From CAZRIP01 sp964600165 (GTDB lineage: Bacteria; Elusimicrobiota; Elusimicrobia; UBA1565; UBA9628): a stretch of DNA of 39,606 nucleotides. The DNA lies in assembly GCA_964600165.1 (NCBI GenBank), contig CAZRIP010000017.1:1-39606 (forward strand), read 5' to 3'. Below the pieces are notes generated by a model that was given only the letters and a program-made list of their open reading frames with translations, was not told the DNA's origin and made no database searches. This document shows, piece after piece, positions 17,358 through 24,813 of this stretch (positions within the stretch are counted from its first letter, which is position 1; each line of letters begins with the position of its first letter). The position numbers and the translations under genes were made by a program.

Positions 17358-17546
17358 ATGAAAAAACTAGGGATCGTGGTGGGAGCCCGCCCCAACTTCG
17401 TCAAGGCCGCGGCCGTCATCCGCGCTCTGCGCGACGCGGCGCTGCGAAACGAGCTCGGCCGAAGGGGCCGCTTCGCCGCCGAGACCGTTTACGACCGCTC
17501 CAAGATCGCGGCTCACCTCGACTCCTTCCTGCGCCGGCTCATCTGA
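17358..17546 (+). pseudogene. Fused remnant: WecB-like N-terminus joined to a glycosyltransferase-like tail
   Basis: A 62-codon frame. Its first part, MKKLGIVVGARPNFVKAAAV, is the diagnostic N-terminus of UDP-N-acetylglucosamine 2-epimerases (WecB/MnaA), which are normally about 370 residues. After about 28 residues it changes to LGRRGRFAAETVYDRSKIAAHLDSFLRRLI, which looks like the C-terminal end of a GT4 glycosyltransferase rather than any part of WecB. The simplest reading is a deletion that joined the start of one gene to the end of another and removed more than 2 kb. It sits just after the polysaccharide genes and just before an unrelated kinase, at the edge of the cluster. It could still be translated but cannot be an active epimerase. 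Confidence 0.7.
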
Positions 17547-17553
17547 ATGAGGA

Positions 17554-17582
17554 TTGACACTCAGAGCCGCCCGCCTTATACT
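17554..17582 (+). promoter_or_regulatory. Near-consensus promoter of the histidine kinase
   Basis: TTGACA (17554-17559) and TATACT (17577-17582) are 17 bp apart, the best sigma70-type promoter in the window. The hexamer ends 8 nt before the GTG at 17590, so the mRNA would start at the start codon. Confidence 0.8.
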
Positions 17583-17589
17583 TCGATTC

Positions 17590-19578
17590 GTGAGCGCGAC
17601 GGCACTTTTGAAAGGAGTCGATCTTCTGGCGGCGCTGGTTAATCTCGCGCTCGCCGGATTGCTCTACTCCAAGAGCCGCCGCCTTCACTATCGGGCCTTC
17701 GCCGCCGTCGCCTTCTGCTTGAGCTTGTGGCTCTTTTGCCACATGAAGGTGTTTCCGGACTACGCCGACCCGTTTTGGATGCGCGCTCTTTTCATGGATC
17801 TATGCCCTCTGCCGGCGTGCGTCTTTCTCTTCGTCTTCGGGCTCGCCGCGGACGAGGAGCGCGCGAAGCGGGGCGCCGTCGCGCTGGGTGCTTCGGGTCT
17901 CGCCTTCGCGCTGACGGTCTGGACGCCTTGGTTCACCACGGCCGCTTGGCGGATCGCGTTCACGTTCTTCCTCTTTCCCGTCCTCTTCGTCTGCGCCGCG
18001 CGGCTGTTCTGGGGATGGCATCGGGAGCCCGATCTCGCGCGGCGCAACGGCTTGCTCTACCTCTCCGTCGGCGCGCTCGTCGCCGCGAGCGGCGGCCTCC
18101 TCGAATTCCTGCCGCATTTCGGGATCGCGATCCCGGCGTTCCCGTTCGGCGCCGTGTCGATCACCCTCTACACGGCCCTGGTGGCGTACTCGATCGACCG
18201 CTACGATCTCTTGTCCGCGGCGACCTTGGCGCGAAGAGCGGCGTTCTTATTGACGCTCAGCAGCGCGGCCGCGCTGCTCGCCGGCGCCGTCGTCTCGGCC
18301 GTGCGGCTGCTTCCGGGCTCGCCCACGGTGAACTCGATCCTCGCTTTGTACCTGATCGTTCCCGCGCTGTTGTGGGCTTGGGAGCGATTCGGCGAGAGCG
18401 CCAAAGGATTTTTCTTCGTGCAGGCGCGCTGGAGGGACAGCCTGCTCCAGGCCTGGCTCGCGAAAAGCCAAAGCGTGCTCGACTCCGCCGACCTCAACGA
18501 ATTGACGACCAGCCTGGCCCGCGAGGCCTTGGGCGTCGAAAAGGCGTCGCTCGAGCTGCTGAAATCAGGCCCCGAGGTAGGCTCCCTCCAAAATTCACCT
18601 CCGCCGTGGCTCGGCTACTTCCGCGCGCGCACGCGGCCGGCGACGCGGCTCGAGCTCGACGCGACGCTCGATCAAGAGCGGCCCGGCCCGCGCTTGGACG
18701 AAGTGGGGGCCGCGCTGCTCTACGCCGTGGACCGAAACGCCGAAGCGCTCGTCCCGGTCATGCTCGGCGGCAAGCCGGCGGCGCTTCTGTGGCTGGGACC
18801 CAGGCGCCAGGATTTCTACGACTCCGCCACCTTGGGCTGGCTTTCCTCGCTCGGCGCCTGCTTGGGGTTGACCTTGCAAACCCTCCAGGTCCGCGAGGAG
18901 CTCCTGCGCGCCGACCGGCTGAGCCAGGTCGGCCAGATGGCCGTCGGCATCGCGCACGAGATCCGCAATCCGCTGGCTTACATGAAGGGCGCGGCGCAGT
19001 TGGCGCGAGACCCGAAGATCCCCGCCAAAAAAGCCGGCGAGCTGCTCGAGGCCGTCGACAAGGAATGCGACCGGCTCAACACCCTGGTCGACGACATCCT
19101 CTCCTACGGCAAGCCGCGCGAGCCGGTCAAGCGCCGCGTCGACGTCGCGCCGTTGATCACGGCGCTCGTAAAGATCATGCAGCCGAATTACGCCGGCACG
19201 ACCCGCATTCTATGGAGCCCGCCGCCGGACTCCATCGAAGCGGCCGTAGACCCGGACCAGCTCAAGCAGATCATCATCAACCTCGTGCGCAACGCGGCGA
19301 TCGCCATGTCCGAGGCCAAGAGCCCGGAGCCCCGCGTCGCGCTCAGCGCGGCCAAGCAGCGCGGGAAGGTCTTCATCCAGGTGGCCGACAACGGCCCCGG
19401 TATTCCCGAGGAGATCGCCGCGCGCCTCTTCCAACCGTTCGTCACGGGCTCGAAGTCCGGCACGGGCCTGGGGCTCGCGATGGTGGAGCGGCTCGCGCGG
19501 CTCAACGACGGCCACGTCTGGGTCGACAGCAAGGCCGGCGTGGGGACGCTTTTTACCGTGGAGATCATGGACGCCTAG
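17590..19578 (+). CDS. Membrane-bound sensor histidine kinase with GAF-like domain
   Basis: A 662-residue orphan kinase. The N-terminal 270 residues contain about eight hydrophobic segments (for example LLAALVNLALAGLL and IAFTFFLFPVLFVCAA), a 7TM-type sensor region. A GAF-like region follows (about 300-440). The transmitter has the H-box VGIAHEIRNPL with the phosphorylated His at about 456, the N-box IIINLVRNA, G1 DNGPGIP (about 600) and G2 GTGLGLAMV (about 624), closest in style to NtrB/AtoS kinases. The GTG start is chosen because the promoter's -35 lies over an earlier in-frame TTG at 17554. No response regulator is next to it, so the partner must be elsewhere. The PEP-CTERM kinase PrsK has a similar N-terminal layout, but its H-box differs from this one. 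Confidence 0.9.
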   Translation: MSATALLKGVDLLAALVNLALAGLLYSKSRRLHYRAFAAVAFCLSLWLFCHMKVFPDYADPFWMRALFMDLCPLPACVFLFVFGLAADEERAKRGAVALGASGLAFALTVWTPWFTTAAWRIAFTFFLFPVLFVCAARLFWGWHREPDLARRNGLLYLSVGALVAASGGLLEFLPHFGIAIPAFPFGAVSITLYTALVAYSIDRYDLLSAATLARRAAFLLTLSSAAALLAGAVVSAVRLLPGSPTVNSILALYLIVPALLWAWERFGESAKGFFFVQARWRDSLLQAWLAKSQSVLDSADLNELTTSLAREALGVEKASLELLKSGPEVGSLQNSPPPWLGYFRARTRPATRLELDATLDQERPGPRLDEVGAALLYAVDRNAEALVPVMLGGKPAALLWLGPRRQDFYDSATLGWLSSLGACLGLTLQTLQVREELLRADRLSQVGQMAVGIAHEIRNPLAYMKGAAQLARDPKIPAKKAGELLEAVDKECDRLNTLVDDILSYGKPREPVKRRVDVAPLITALVKIMQPNYAGTTRILWSPPPDSIEAAVDPDQLKQIIINLVRNAAIAMSEAKSPEPRVALSAAKQRGKVFIQVADNGPGIPEEIAARLFQPFVTGSKSGTGLGLAMVERLARLNDGHVWVDSKAGVGTLFTVEIMDA

Positions 19579-19613
19579 GCGTGAGGCCCGAGCGCTGGGC
19601 GGGTTGACGCAAG

Positions 19614-19643
19614 AGCGGCCGAGGCGTTTCCGCCTCGGCCGCT
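19614..19643. terminator. Strong hairpin between convergent genes
   Basis: A perfect 13-bp GC-rich stem (starting AGCGGCCGAGGCG) with a four-base loop TTTC lies 35 bp after the kinase stop and 27 bp after the end of the Cys-rich gene on the other strand. No T-run of length follows on either side, so it may end transcription poorly by itself or act as a 3' stabilising stem for both mRNAs. Confidence 0.6.
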
Positions 19644-19670
19644 GATTTCAGACTGGAACGAGCGGTCGGC

Positions 19671-20045
19671 TTACTGGCCGCCGGCCGGAGGGGTCGCCGG
19701 CGCGTTGTTGTTGTTCATCTCGCCGCCGCCCATCTTCTTCTTTCCATGCTTCTCATGCTTCATCATCTTGGCCCGCGCGTCCTTGCAGCCCTGGGAAAGG
19801 CTATCCTCGTTCTTCTCGAGGCACTCGTGGATCGCCTTATGGCCCTTGGCGTCCGCGCAGAACTGCTTGACGTCGTCCTTGCAGGCGTCCATGCCCTTCA
19901 TGTGCTTGCCCATGTGCTTGCCGTCCTTGTGCTCGGGCTGCGTCGCCGGGGCGTTGTTGTTGTTGGCCGTCTGATCCTGCGCGACGGACACGCGAGCGCC
20001 GCAAACGAGAGCCGCGAGGACGGCTAATGCGAAAGTCATTTTCAT
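19671..20045 (-). CDS. Secreted Met/His/Lys-rich protein with a GLG1-like cysteine-rich repeat
   Basis: A 124-residue exported protein. MKMTFALAVLAALVCGARVSVA is a signal peptide; the start at 20045 is set by it and by AAGGAGGAAG 8 nt upstream. The mature part has two near-copies of a low-complexity NNNNAPAT segment (after the signal and near the C-terminus), which flank a centre rich in H, K, M and G. Inside lies one cysteine-rich repeat of the GLG1/FGFR type (PF00839-like): C-KDDVKQFC...G-KAIHECLEKNEDSLSQGC. Four of its Cys would form two disulfides in the periplasm. His and Met richness suggests possible metal binding, which is inference. Similar short secreted proteins are common in several Gram-negative phyla, with no known role. 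Confidence 0.78.
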   Translation of the reverse strand: MKMTFALAVLAALVCGARVSVAQDQTANNNNAPATQPEHKDGKHMGKHMKGMDACKDDVKQFCADAKGHKAIHECLEKNEDSLSQGCKDARAKMMKHEKHGKKKMGGGEMNNNNAPATPPAGGQ

Positions 20046-20110
20046 TTCTATCTTCCTCCTTAAAATACCGGCACGGTCCGGCATTTCTAGCATATTCGGC
20101 GGCGCGTGCC

Positions 20111-20139
20111 TTGAAATACGGGAGGCGCGGTGCTAACCT
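20111..20139 (+). promoter_or_regulatory. Promoter of the small secreted protein gene
   Basis: TTGAAA (20111-20116) and TAACCT (20134-20139) are 17 bp apart, with TG one base before the -10 hexamer. The hexamer ends 7 nt before the GTG at 20146, again predicting a leaderless mRNA. Confidence 0.6.
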
Positions 20140-20145
20140 CCTAAG

Positions 20146-20559
20146 GTGATGCGCGCGCTGCTGATTCTTCTCCTCAGCGTCACCGCCTTCGCGGAGGAGA
20201 TCACCCCCGTGCCGCTGCTCGTTCATCATATGGCGGACTTCGACCGCAAGTTCGTGTGCGTGGCCGACAAGACCTCGACGCTGACGGAGAAGGTCGGCTA
20301 CGACAGCCACAAGCCGATCTTTTTGGTCTGGGCGGGCGACGGCGACGCCAAAATCAAGATCTTCGGCTACGGCAAGGCGCCGTTCCAGGCAGGAGAGCGC
20401 ATCGAGGCCTGCGGGCTGTTTCTTCGGGAGAAGCGCCGCGGCGGACGGATCCATCGCGACGAGATCTATGCGAAGGTCATCTTGCGGGGCAAGTCTATCG
20501 GCGCCGGCCGCGTCGTCTTGAGCGCGAAGGACGCCCATCTCGTCGACGCTCGTCCCTGA
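20146..20559 (+). CDS. Small exported protein of unknown function
   Basis: A 137-residue protein (GTG-ATG start). Residues 1-17 are a signal peptide (MRALLILLLSVTAFAEE). The mature part is a compact, mostly beta-predicted domain: VPLLVHHMADFDRKFVCVADKTSTLTEKVGY... PIFLVWAGDGDAKIKIFGYGKAPFQAGERIEACGLFLREKR. The run ADKTSTLTEKVG... KIKIFGYG... F-AGERIEACG resembles OB-fold proteins, in which a strand pair ends in 'G..v...G.f', but this is only a resemblance. It has two Cys (about 39 and 89) that could pair in the periplasm. It is convergent with addA (15 bp between the ends) and divergent from the Cys-rich gene (100 bp between starts). I do not recognise the family. Confidence 0.7.
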   Translation: MMRALLILLLSVTAFAEEITPVPLLVHHMADFDRKFVCVADKTSTLTEKVGYDSHKPIFLVWAGDGDAKIKIFGYGKAPFQAGERIEACGLFLREKRRGGRIHRDEIYAKVILRGKSIGAGRVVLSAKDAHLVDARP

Positions 20560-20574
20560 TCGCCGCCGGACGCG

Positions 20575-23500
20575 CTAGGCGTGAGGGCCGCGCAGGAACA
20601 CGATCTCGAAGGCCGCGTCCTCGCCGTAGGCCCGGCGGACGGCCTCGCAGTAAGCGAGTCCTTGAGGCGCGTAATGCTCCCGGCGCGCCGGCGCGTCCTT
20701 CGCCGAGATTTGGTCGGTCTTGTAATCGATCACGACGAGCTTGCCGTCGCGGCGGCACAGGAGATCGATCGAGCCGCGCACGACCGTCCCGTCGCGCCCG
20801 TAGACGAAAGGCACCTCGCGGCCCAAGATCTCGGCGCGACGCAGCGCGGCGGCGGCCTTGGACTTCGCGAAGGCCGATAAGATCTCTCCGGCCTCGGCCG
20901 TCGTCGCGGCCCAATCGGCGTCGGGCCGCAGGCGCGAGAGCGAGCGGGCCGAAGCGGCGAGCGCCGCCGACAGACCGGCTTGATCCTTGAAGTCCCATCG
21001 CTCGAGCGCGCGATGGCAAAGCTCCCCCAGAAGCGCGGGCTCGGCCGCGCCTTTCGGCCTCGGCTCGTCGAAAGGCGCGCGCTTCTCCGGCTCGCCCAGC
21101 GCCGACGTCGGGCTCGTCGTCCAGGATTTCGCCAAAGCCTCGTCGCGCAGCGCCAAACGCCGCTTCCACGCCCGCGCGAGCGCCTTCGCGTCGAGCTTCG
21201 GCGCGGGCGGCGCCGGCAGGCGGCGCGTCCGCGCGCTCGATTCCGGCGCGATGGCGGCGACGGGGACCGACGCGTCCTTCCCGTCCTTGGGCCACAAGCC
21301 GGCCGCGGCCAAGCGCGAGGAAAGCGCCCCCGCGTCCGCTTTCCCCCGCCCCGTCACGATGAGCCGGCGCTTGGCGCGCGTCAGCGCGACATAGAGGAGC
21401 CTGATCGTCTCGCGATCCTCGCGCTCGTCCTCGAGGGCCTTGAGCCACGCCATCGTCGCGTCGCAGGCGCCGGAAGGCAGGCGCAGGCCGGCGCGGCCGG
21501 AGCTCCAGTCGATGAGGGCGTCGCGCCGCTTGCCGGCGCCCGAGCGGCCGGTCGACGCGTTGGCGAGGATCACGGCGGGAAACTCGAGGCCCTTGGATTT
21601 ATGCACCGTCATGACGCGGACGGCTTCCAGATGCTCGTCGGCGAGAGGGCTCTCCCCCTCGGAGCGCGGGTCCTCGGCGGCGCGGGCCAGCCGCGCGACG
21701 AGCTCCTTGAGCGTCAGCCCGCGCTCGTCCGACGCGGCGGACGCCAAGCGGGCGAACTTCTGGAGGTTCGACACCGTCTGCTGGCCGTGGTATGCTCCCG
21801 CGGCGAGCTCGAGGAAAGGGAGCCTCTCGAGCGCCGCGGCGACGATGGCCCCGACGGGCTCGCGCCCGACGCGCGCGCGCAGCTCGCGCAGCACGCCGTA
21901 GAGCGCCGCCACGCGCTCGTCCTTCGGCTGCGAGCGCTCGTAGTCGAGCCCTCCGGAGCGGGATAATCGGTAGAGCGCGGCGTCCTCGAGCGCGACGAGC
22001 GGGGAGCGCAGCAGCCCGCAGAGCGCGAGGCGATCCTCGGGCCGGTCTAGGACACGGAGGAGATTGGTCAGATCGATTATTTCCTGGGCGCCGTAGAAAT
22101 AGCGCTCCATGTCGACGGCGTAGGGGATCGCCGCCGCCTTGAGCGCGTCGAGCAAGGGCGACAAGCCCGCGGCGCTGCGCATGAGGATCGCCACGTCGCG
22201 CAGCCGCAGGTCCTTGCCCTCGCCGGCGTGGTCCAAGATCCACGAACAGATCCACGCGGACTCCGCCCGAAGCGACGAGGCCGAGTCCGGCGCCTTGCCG
22301 TCCGGGCCGTCGCCGACGACGGCCAGCGAGACTGGAGTTTCTCCCGACGGCTTCGCCGCCGCGCCCGCGGCCGTGAGCGGATTGTAAGCGGGCTGAAGAC
22401 CGGGCTCGCGGCGCATGAGCGTGGAAAAACCCGCGTTGACGACTTCGATCAAGCGGGCTTCGCTGCGAAAATTGGCCGTCAACGCGCACGAGCGCGCGCC
22501 CTCGCGGACCGCGAGGGCGACGAAGCTCTCGTAGGCGGAGATGTCCGCGCCGCGAAAGCGATAGATCGACTGCTTGGGGTCGCCGACGACGAACAGCCGC
22601 CCGGCGCCGAGCTTTACTTCCTCCCAGCGCGCGGCTTTGCCGTCCGCGCGCTCGGCCAAGAACATCAGCAGCTCGCCTTGCAGCGGATCGGTGTCTTGGA
22701 ACTCGTCGATGAGCAAGGTCTCGATGCCCGCCTTGAGCGCGGCGCGAGCGTCAGACCGGTCGCGCACGAGGTCGCGCGCGCGGCGCAGCAGGCCGTCGAA
22801 GGAGACGAGGCCCGCGCGCGCGTAGCTCGCGCGGAAAGCGCGCGCGAACGGCAGCGCGAGCGCGCAAGCCCGGCGCAGCAGCGCCTCGCTCGCGGGCGAG
22901 GCCTCGCTCGCCACCGAGAAGGCGCGCTCGTAGACCTCATGCCCGTCCTCGTCCCACGCCTTGGGCCAGGACGACTCCCTGAGCTCGGCCTCGGCGAGGT
23001 TTTCCGGCGCGTCGGCACGCTCGGCCCGCGCCGCGGCGGCGAGCGCGCGCAGGCGCTTGCCGCACGCCTCGATCGACTCGACGATCCTCGAGTTGCCCTT
23101 GGGCTTGGGCCGGCCTTCGGGCAGCCGCTCGACCGACTTCGCCAGCGCCTCGAGCTCTTGCGCGATCCCGGGACCCGGCAAGCCGACCTGGGCCAAGTCC
23201 AGCGTCTCGCGCGCGAGCACGCGCGCCAAGGCCTCGAGCTCGTCGAGGGACGCGAGCTTGAGCAGCGCGAGCCATTCGGCGGCGCGCGGCGCGCGCTCGC
23301 CGAGCTCGACGTCGAGCCACGCCGCCCACTCGGACTCGAACAGCTCGTCGAAAAGCGGCCCTTCGTCGACGCGGAACGCCGGGTCGACGCCGGACTCGAC
23401 GGGATAGAGGCGAAGGAGGCGCGCGGCGAAGCCGTGGATGGTGCCGATCTGCGCGCGGTCGAGCCGCTCGAGCGCCTCGCGCGCCGAGGAAAGCACTTGC

Positions 23501-23829
23501 TCCGGCGTCCGGCCGAACTCCCGCTCGAGCTCGGCGATCGTCGCGAGCGCGCGGGCGGCGGGCCGCGCCGCGCCGCCCAAGGCCGCGCCGATCTCGGCCA
23601 GGCGCTCGGTCAGCCGGAGCTTGATCTCTCCGGCGGCTTTCTCCGTGAACGTCAGCGCGACGATCCGCTCGACCGGCACGGGCTTGCCGCCGCGGCCGCC
23701 GAGGAGCAGGAAGAGAAGGCGGTCCGTCAGCAGCGTCGTCTTGCCGGTCCCCGCCCCGGCCTCGACGACGACGTTGCGGTCCAGCAGCAGGCGCGCGCGG
23801 CGGCGGTCCTCGGCGTCGGCGGTGGGCAT
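20575..23829 (-). CDS. addA: AddA-type helicase-nuclease (UvrD-like helicase plus PD-(D/E)XK nuclease)
   Basis: A 1084-residue subunit of the AddAB recombination enzyme, which unwinds and resects double-strand ends for RecA. Helicase motifs in order: Walker A AGAGTGKT (24-31), IVALTFTEKAAGE (motif Ia, 56-68), IGTIHGFAARLL (about 128-139), motif II LLIDEFQDTDP (372-382), motif III GDPKQSIYRFRGAD (416-429), motif V TVHKSKGLEFP (741-751) and motif VI YVALTRAKRR (813-822). The C-terminal nuclease has H939, D1022 (GSIDLL), D1035 and K1037 (VIDYKTD), all intact. The start at 23829 excludes a 183-codon Arg/Pro-rich upstream frame that is antisense to the next genes. TGG-TAAAAT ends 8 nt before this ATG. 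Unlike typical addBA operons, addA has its own promoter, and three opposite-strand genes lie between it and addB. Confidence 0.93.
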   Translation of the reverse strand: MPTADAEDRRRARLLLDRNVVVEAGAGTGKTTLLTDRLLFLLLGGRGGKPVPVERIVALTFTEKAAGEIKLRLTERLAEIGAALGGAARPAARALATIAELEREFGRTPEQVLSSAREALERLDRAQIGTIHGFAARLLRLYPVESGVDPAFRVDEGPLFDELFESEWAAWLDVELGERAPRAAEWLALLKLASLDELEALARVLARETLDLAQVGLPGPGIAQELEALAKSVERLPEGRPKPKGNSRIVESIEACGKRLRALAAAARAERADAPENLAEAELRESSWPKAWDEDGHEVYERAFSVASEASPASEALLRRACALALPFARAFRASYARAGLVSFDGLLRRARDLVRDRSDARAALKAGIETLLIDEFQDTDPLQGELLMFLAERADGKAARWEEVKLGAGRLFVVGDPKQSIYRFRGADISAYESFVALAVREGARSCALTANFRSEARLIEVVNAGFSTLMRREPGLQPAYNPLTAAGAAAKPSGETPVSLAVVGDGPDGKAPDSASSLRAESAWICSWILDHAGEGKDLRLRDVAILMRSAAGLSPLLDALKAAAIPYAVDMERYFYGAQEIIDLTNLLRVLDRPEDRLALCGLLRSPLVALEDAALYRLSRSGGLDYERSQPKDERVAALYGVLRELRARVGREPVGAIVAAALERLPFLELAAGAYHGQQTVSNLQKFARLASAASDERGLTLKELVARLARAAEDPRSEGESPLADEHLEAVRVMTVHKSKGLEFPAVILANASTGRSGAGKRRDALIDWSSGRAGLRLPSGACDATMAWLKALEDEREDRETIRLLYVALTRAKRRLIVTGRGKADAGALSSRLAAAGLWPKDGKDASVPVAAIAPESSARTRRLPAPPAPKLDAKALARAWKRRLALRDEALAKSWTTSPTSALGEPEKRAPFDEPRPKGAAEPALLGELCHRALERWDFKDQAGLSAALAASARSLSRLRPDADWAATTAEAGEILSAFAKSKAAAALRRAEILGREVPFVYGRDGTVVRGSIDLLCRRDGKLVVIDYKTDQISAKDAPARREHYAPQGLAYCEAVRRAYGEDAAFEIVFLRGPHA

Positions 23830-23836
23830 CCCGCCG

Positions 23837-23845
23837 ATTTTACCA
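23837..23845 (-). promoter_or_regulatory. Extended -10 box of addA
   Basis: On the minus strand, TGG-TAAAAT ends 8 nt before the ATG at 23829. It gives addA a promoter of its own and a leaderless transcript. No clear -35 is visible. Confidence 0.6.
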
Positions 23846-23894
23846 TTCTCGTCGGACGATGGAACTTTTTCGGGGGGTCGATCGTATCCGCTAT

Positions 23895-24212
23895 ATGCAA
23901 ATCTACATCGACCACAAGCTGCAAACGTTGGACGCCGACGCGGGATCCTTGGACGACGCGCTGGCGAAGTTCGACGGCGGAGACCATTACCTGCTGGAGC
24001 TGGCGAAGGACCGCCGCTCCCACCTGAGCCTGCTGCGCTCGGACGGCGAGCTGTTCGTCGAGGTCTGGTCCTCGGGCAACATGATCGGGATGCTCGCCAC
24101 GTGGCCGGACGCCGTGCAAAGCGCGCGCGATTTCCTGGAGGGCAAGATCGAAGACCTCCCTTACGACGACGACTGCCCTCTCTGCCAGGCGATGCGCGAC
24201 GGGAAGCTCTAG
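23895..24212 (+). CDS. Small protein of unknown function with a C-terminal CPLC motif
   Basis: A 105-residue acidic soluble protein, MQIYIDHKLQTLDADAG at the start. It has no signal peptide or membrane segment. Predicted order is two or three beta strands, a middle block (HYLLELAKDRRSHLSLLRSDGELFVEVWSSG), a helix (TWPDAVQSARDFLEGK) and a short tail ending LPYDDDCPLCQAMRDGKL. The CxxC in an acidic setting could bind a metal or be redox active; no partner Cys pair is present. I do not recognise the family. The start is chosen for codon use; an ATG 36 bases upstream is possible. It diverges from addA (65 bp between starts) and precedes the toxin-antitoxin pair by 32 bp in the same direction. Confidence 0.6.
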   Translation: MQIYIDHKLQTLDADAGSLDDALAKFDGGDHYLLELAKDRRSHLSLLRSDGELFVEVWSSGNMIGMLATWPDAVQSARDFLEGKIEDLPYDDDCPLCQAMRDGKL

Positions 24213-24215
24213 GCC

Positions 24216-24244
24216 TTGACCCGCTGTAAACTCTGGTATACACT
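24216..24244 (+). promoter_or_regulatory. Promoter at the toxin-antitoxin start
   Basis: TTGACC (24216-24221) and TACACT (24239-24244) are 17 bp apart. The alternative TATACA at 24237-24242 has TGG in front of it, making an extended -10. The box touches the GTG at 24245, so transcription from it would begin about 6 bases inside the toxin gene. Confidence 0.55.
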
Positions 24245-24526
24245 GTGATCAAGCGCGTCGAGAACTTCGAGATCCGGCCCGGCGTGCGGCCCTTCTCCGA
24301 ATCGATCAGCCGAATCCGTGACAGGGCCGCAGTCGCGAAGATCCTGATCCGCGTCGGCGAAGGCGTCATCGAGCTCAAGATCGACTTCGGCCCGGGCTAT
24401 CGCGCGTATATCGGGCTAAGGGGAGACGGCCTCATCATTCTACTATGCGCAGGCGACAAGGCAAGCCAGGACGCGGACATCTCAAGGGCGATCGGATATT
24501 GGCGCGAGTACCGGAGAAGCCAATGA
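24245..24526 (+). CDS. HigB/RelE-superfamily toxin-like protein with an internal deletion
   Basis: A 93-residue protein of the 'addiction module killer' family (TIGR02683-like, RelE/HigB superfamily), whose active members cut mRNA on the ribosome. The diagnostic block is present: VGEGVIELKIDFGPGYRAYI... GLIILLCAGDKASQDADISRAIGYWREY. Family members normally have, between a KARI-type helix and VGEG, about 15-18 more residues including a GN-GD-K motif. Here RDRAAVAKIL is followed directly by IRVGEG, so that piece is missing. The toxin may therefore be inactive or changed. The stop overlaps the antitoxin start by 4 bp, the normal toxin-first order of this family. The GTG start matches the family N-terminus but lies directly after a -10 box; GTG at 24284 is an alternative. 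Confidence 0.8.
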   Translation: MIKRVENFEIRPGVRPFSESISRIRDRAAVAKILIRVGEGVIELKIDFGPGYRAYIGLRGDGLIILLCAGDKASQDADISRAIGYWREYRRSQ

Positions 24527-24813
24527 AGCGGAAATACCAGACGTGGGACGAGTACCTGGACGAGACCCTCAACGATCCCGTGGACGCGGCGCATTATCTC
24601 ACCGCGGCCGCGGAAGAAAACGATCCGGCGTTCATGCTTCTCGCTCTTTCACAGGTCGCGCGGGCGAGAGGCGTCTCGAAAACGGCGCGCGAAGCGTCGA
24701 TTTCCCGCATGGGTCTTTACAAAGCGCTCTCAAAGAATGGTAATCCTGGTTTCAAAACGTTCTTGAGGGTCCTCAAGGCGGCGGGCATGCAACTCGAGTT
24801 CAAACCCGCTTAA
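24523..24813 (+). CDS. HigA-like antitoxin (helix-turn-helix)
   Basis: A 96-residue antitoxin of the HI1420/TIGR02684 type. The N-terminal part (TWDEYLDETLNDPVDAAHYLTAAAEENDPAFMLLALSQVARARG) is the typical toxin-partner region. A Xre-type helix-turn-helix follows at about 55-80 (VSKTAREASISRMGLYKALSKNGNPGFKTFLRVLKAAG), as in family members that bind their own promoter. It looks complete and in frame. It is coupled to the toxin by an ATGA overlap, and its TAA overlaps the addB stop on the other strand by 2 bp (TTAA). It probably represses the promoter at 24216-24244. Confidence 0.88.
   Translation: MKRKYQTWDEYLDETLNDPVDAAHYLTAAAEENDPAFMLLALSQVARARGVSKTAREASISRMGLYKALSKNGNPGFKTFLRVLKAAGMQLEFKPA

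Noticed and set aside
17590..19578. PrsK of a PEP-CTERM system
   Set aside because: The layout is similar, but the H-box is NtrB-like, and no PEP-CTERM tail is seen on the beta-helix protein or other secreted proteins here.
17727..19607. Open frame of 626 codons inside the histidine kinase gene
   Set aside because: Arg/Ala-rich shadow in another frame; the kinase frame carries all family motifs.
22228..24027. Plus-strand open frame of 599 codons opposite addA
   Set aside because: No motifs and biased composition; addA on the other strand is clearly real.
23830..24378. N-terminal extension of addA by 183 codons
   Set aside because: Arg/Pro-rich, antisense to two better genes, and the Walker A motif is already at its normal distance from the ATG at 23829.
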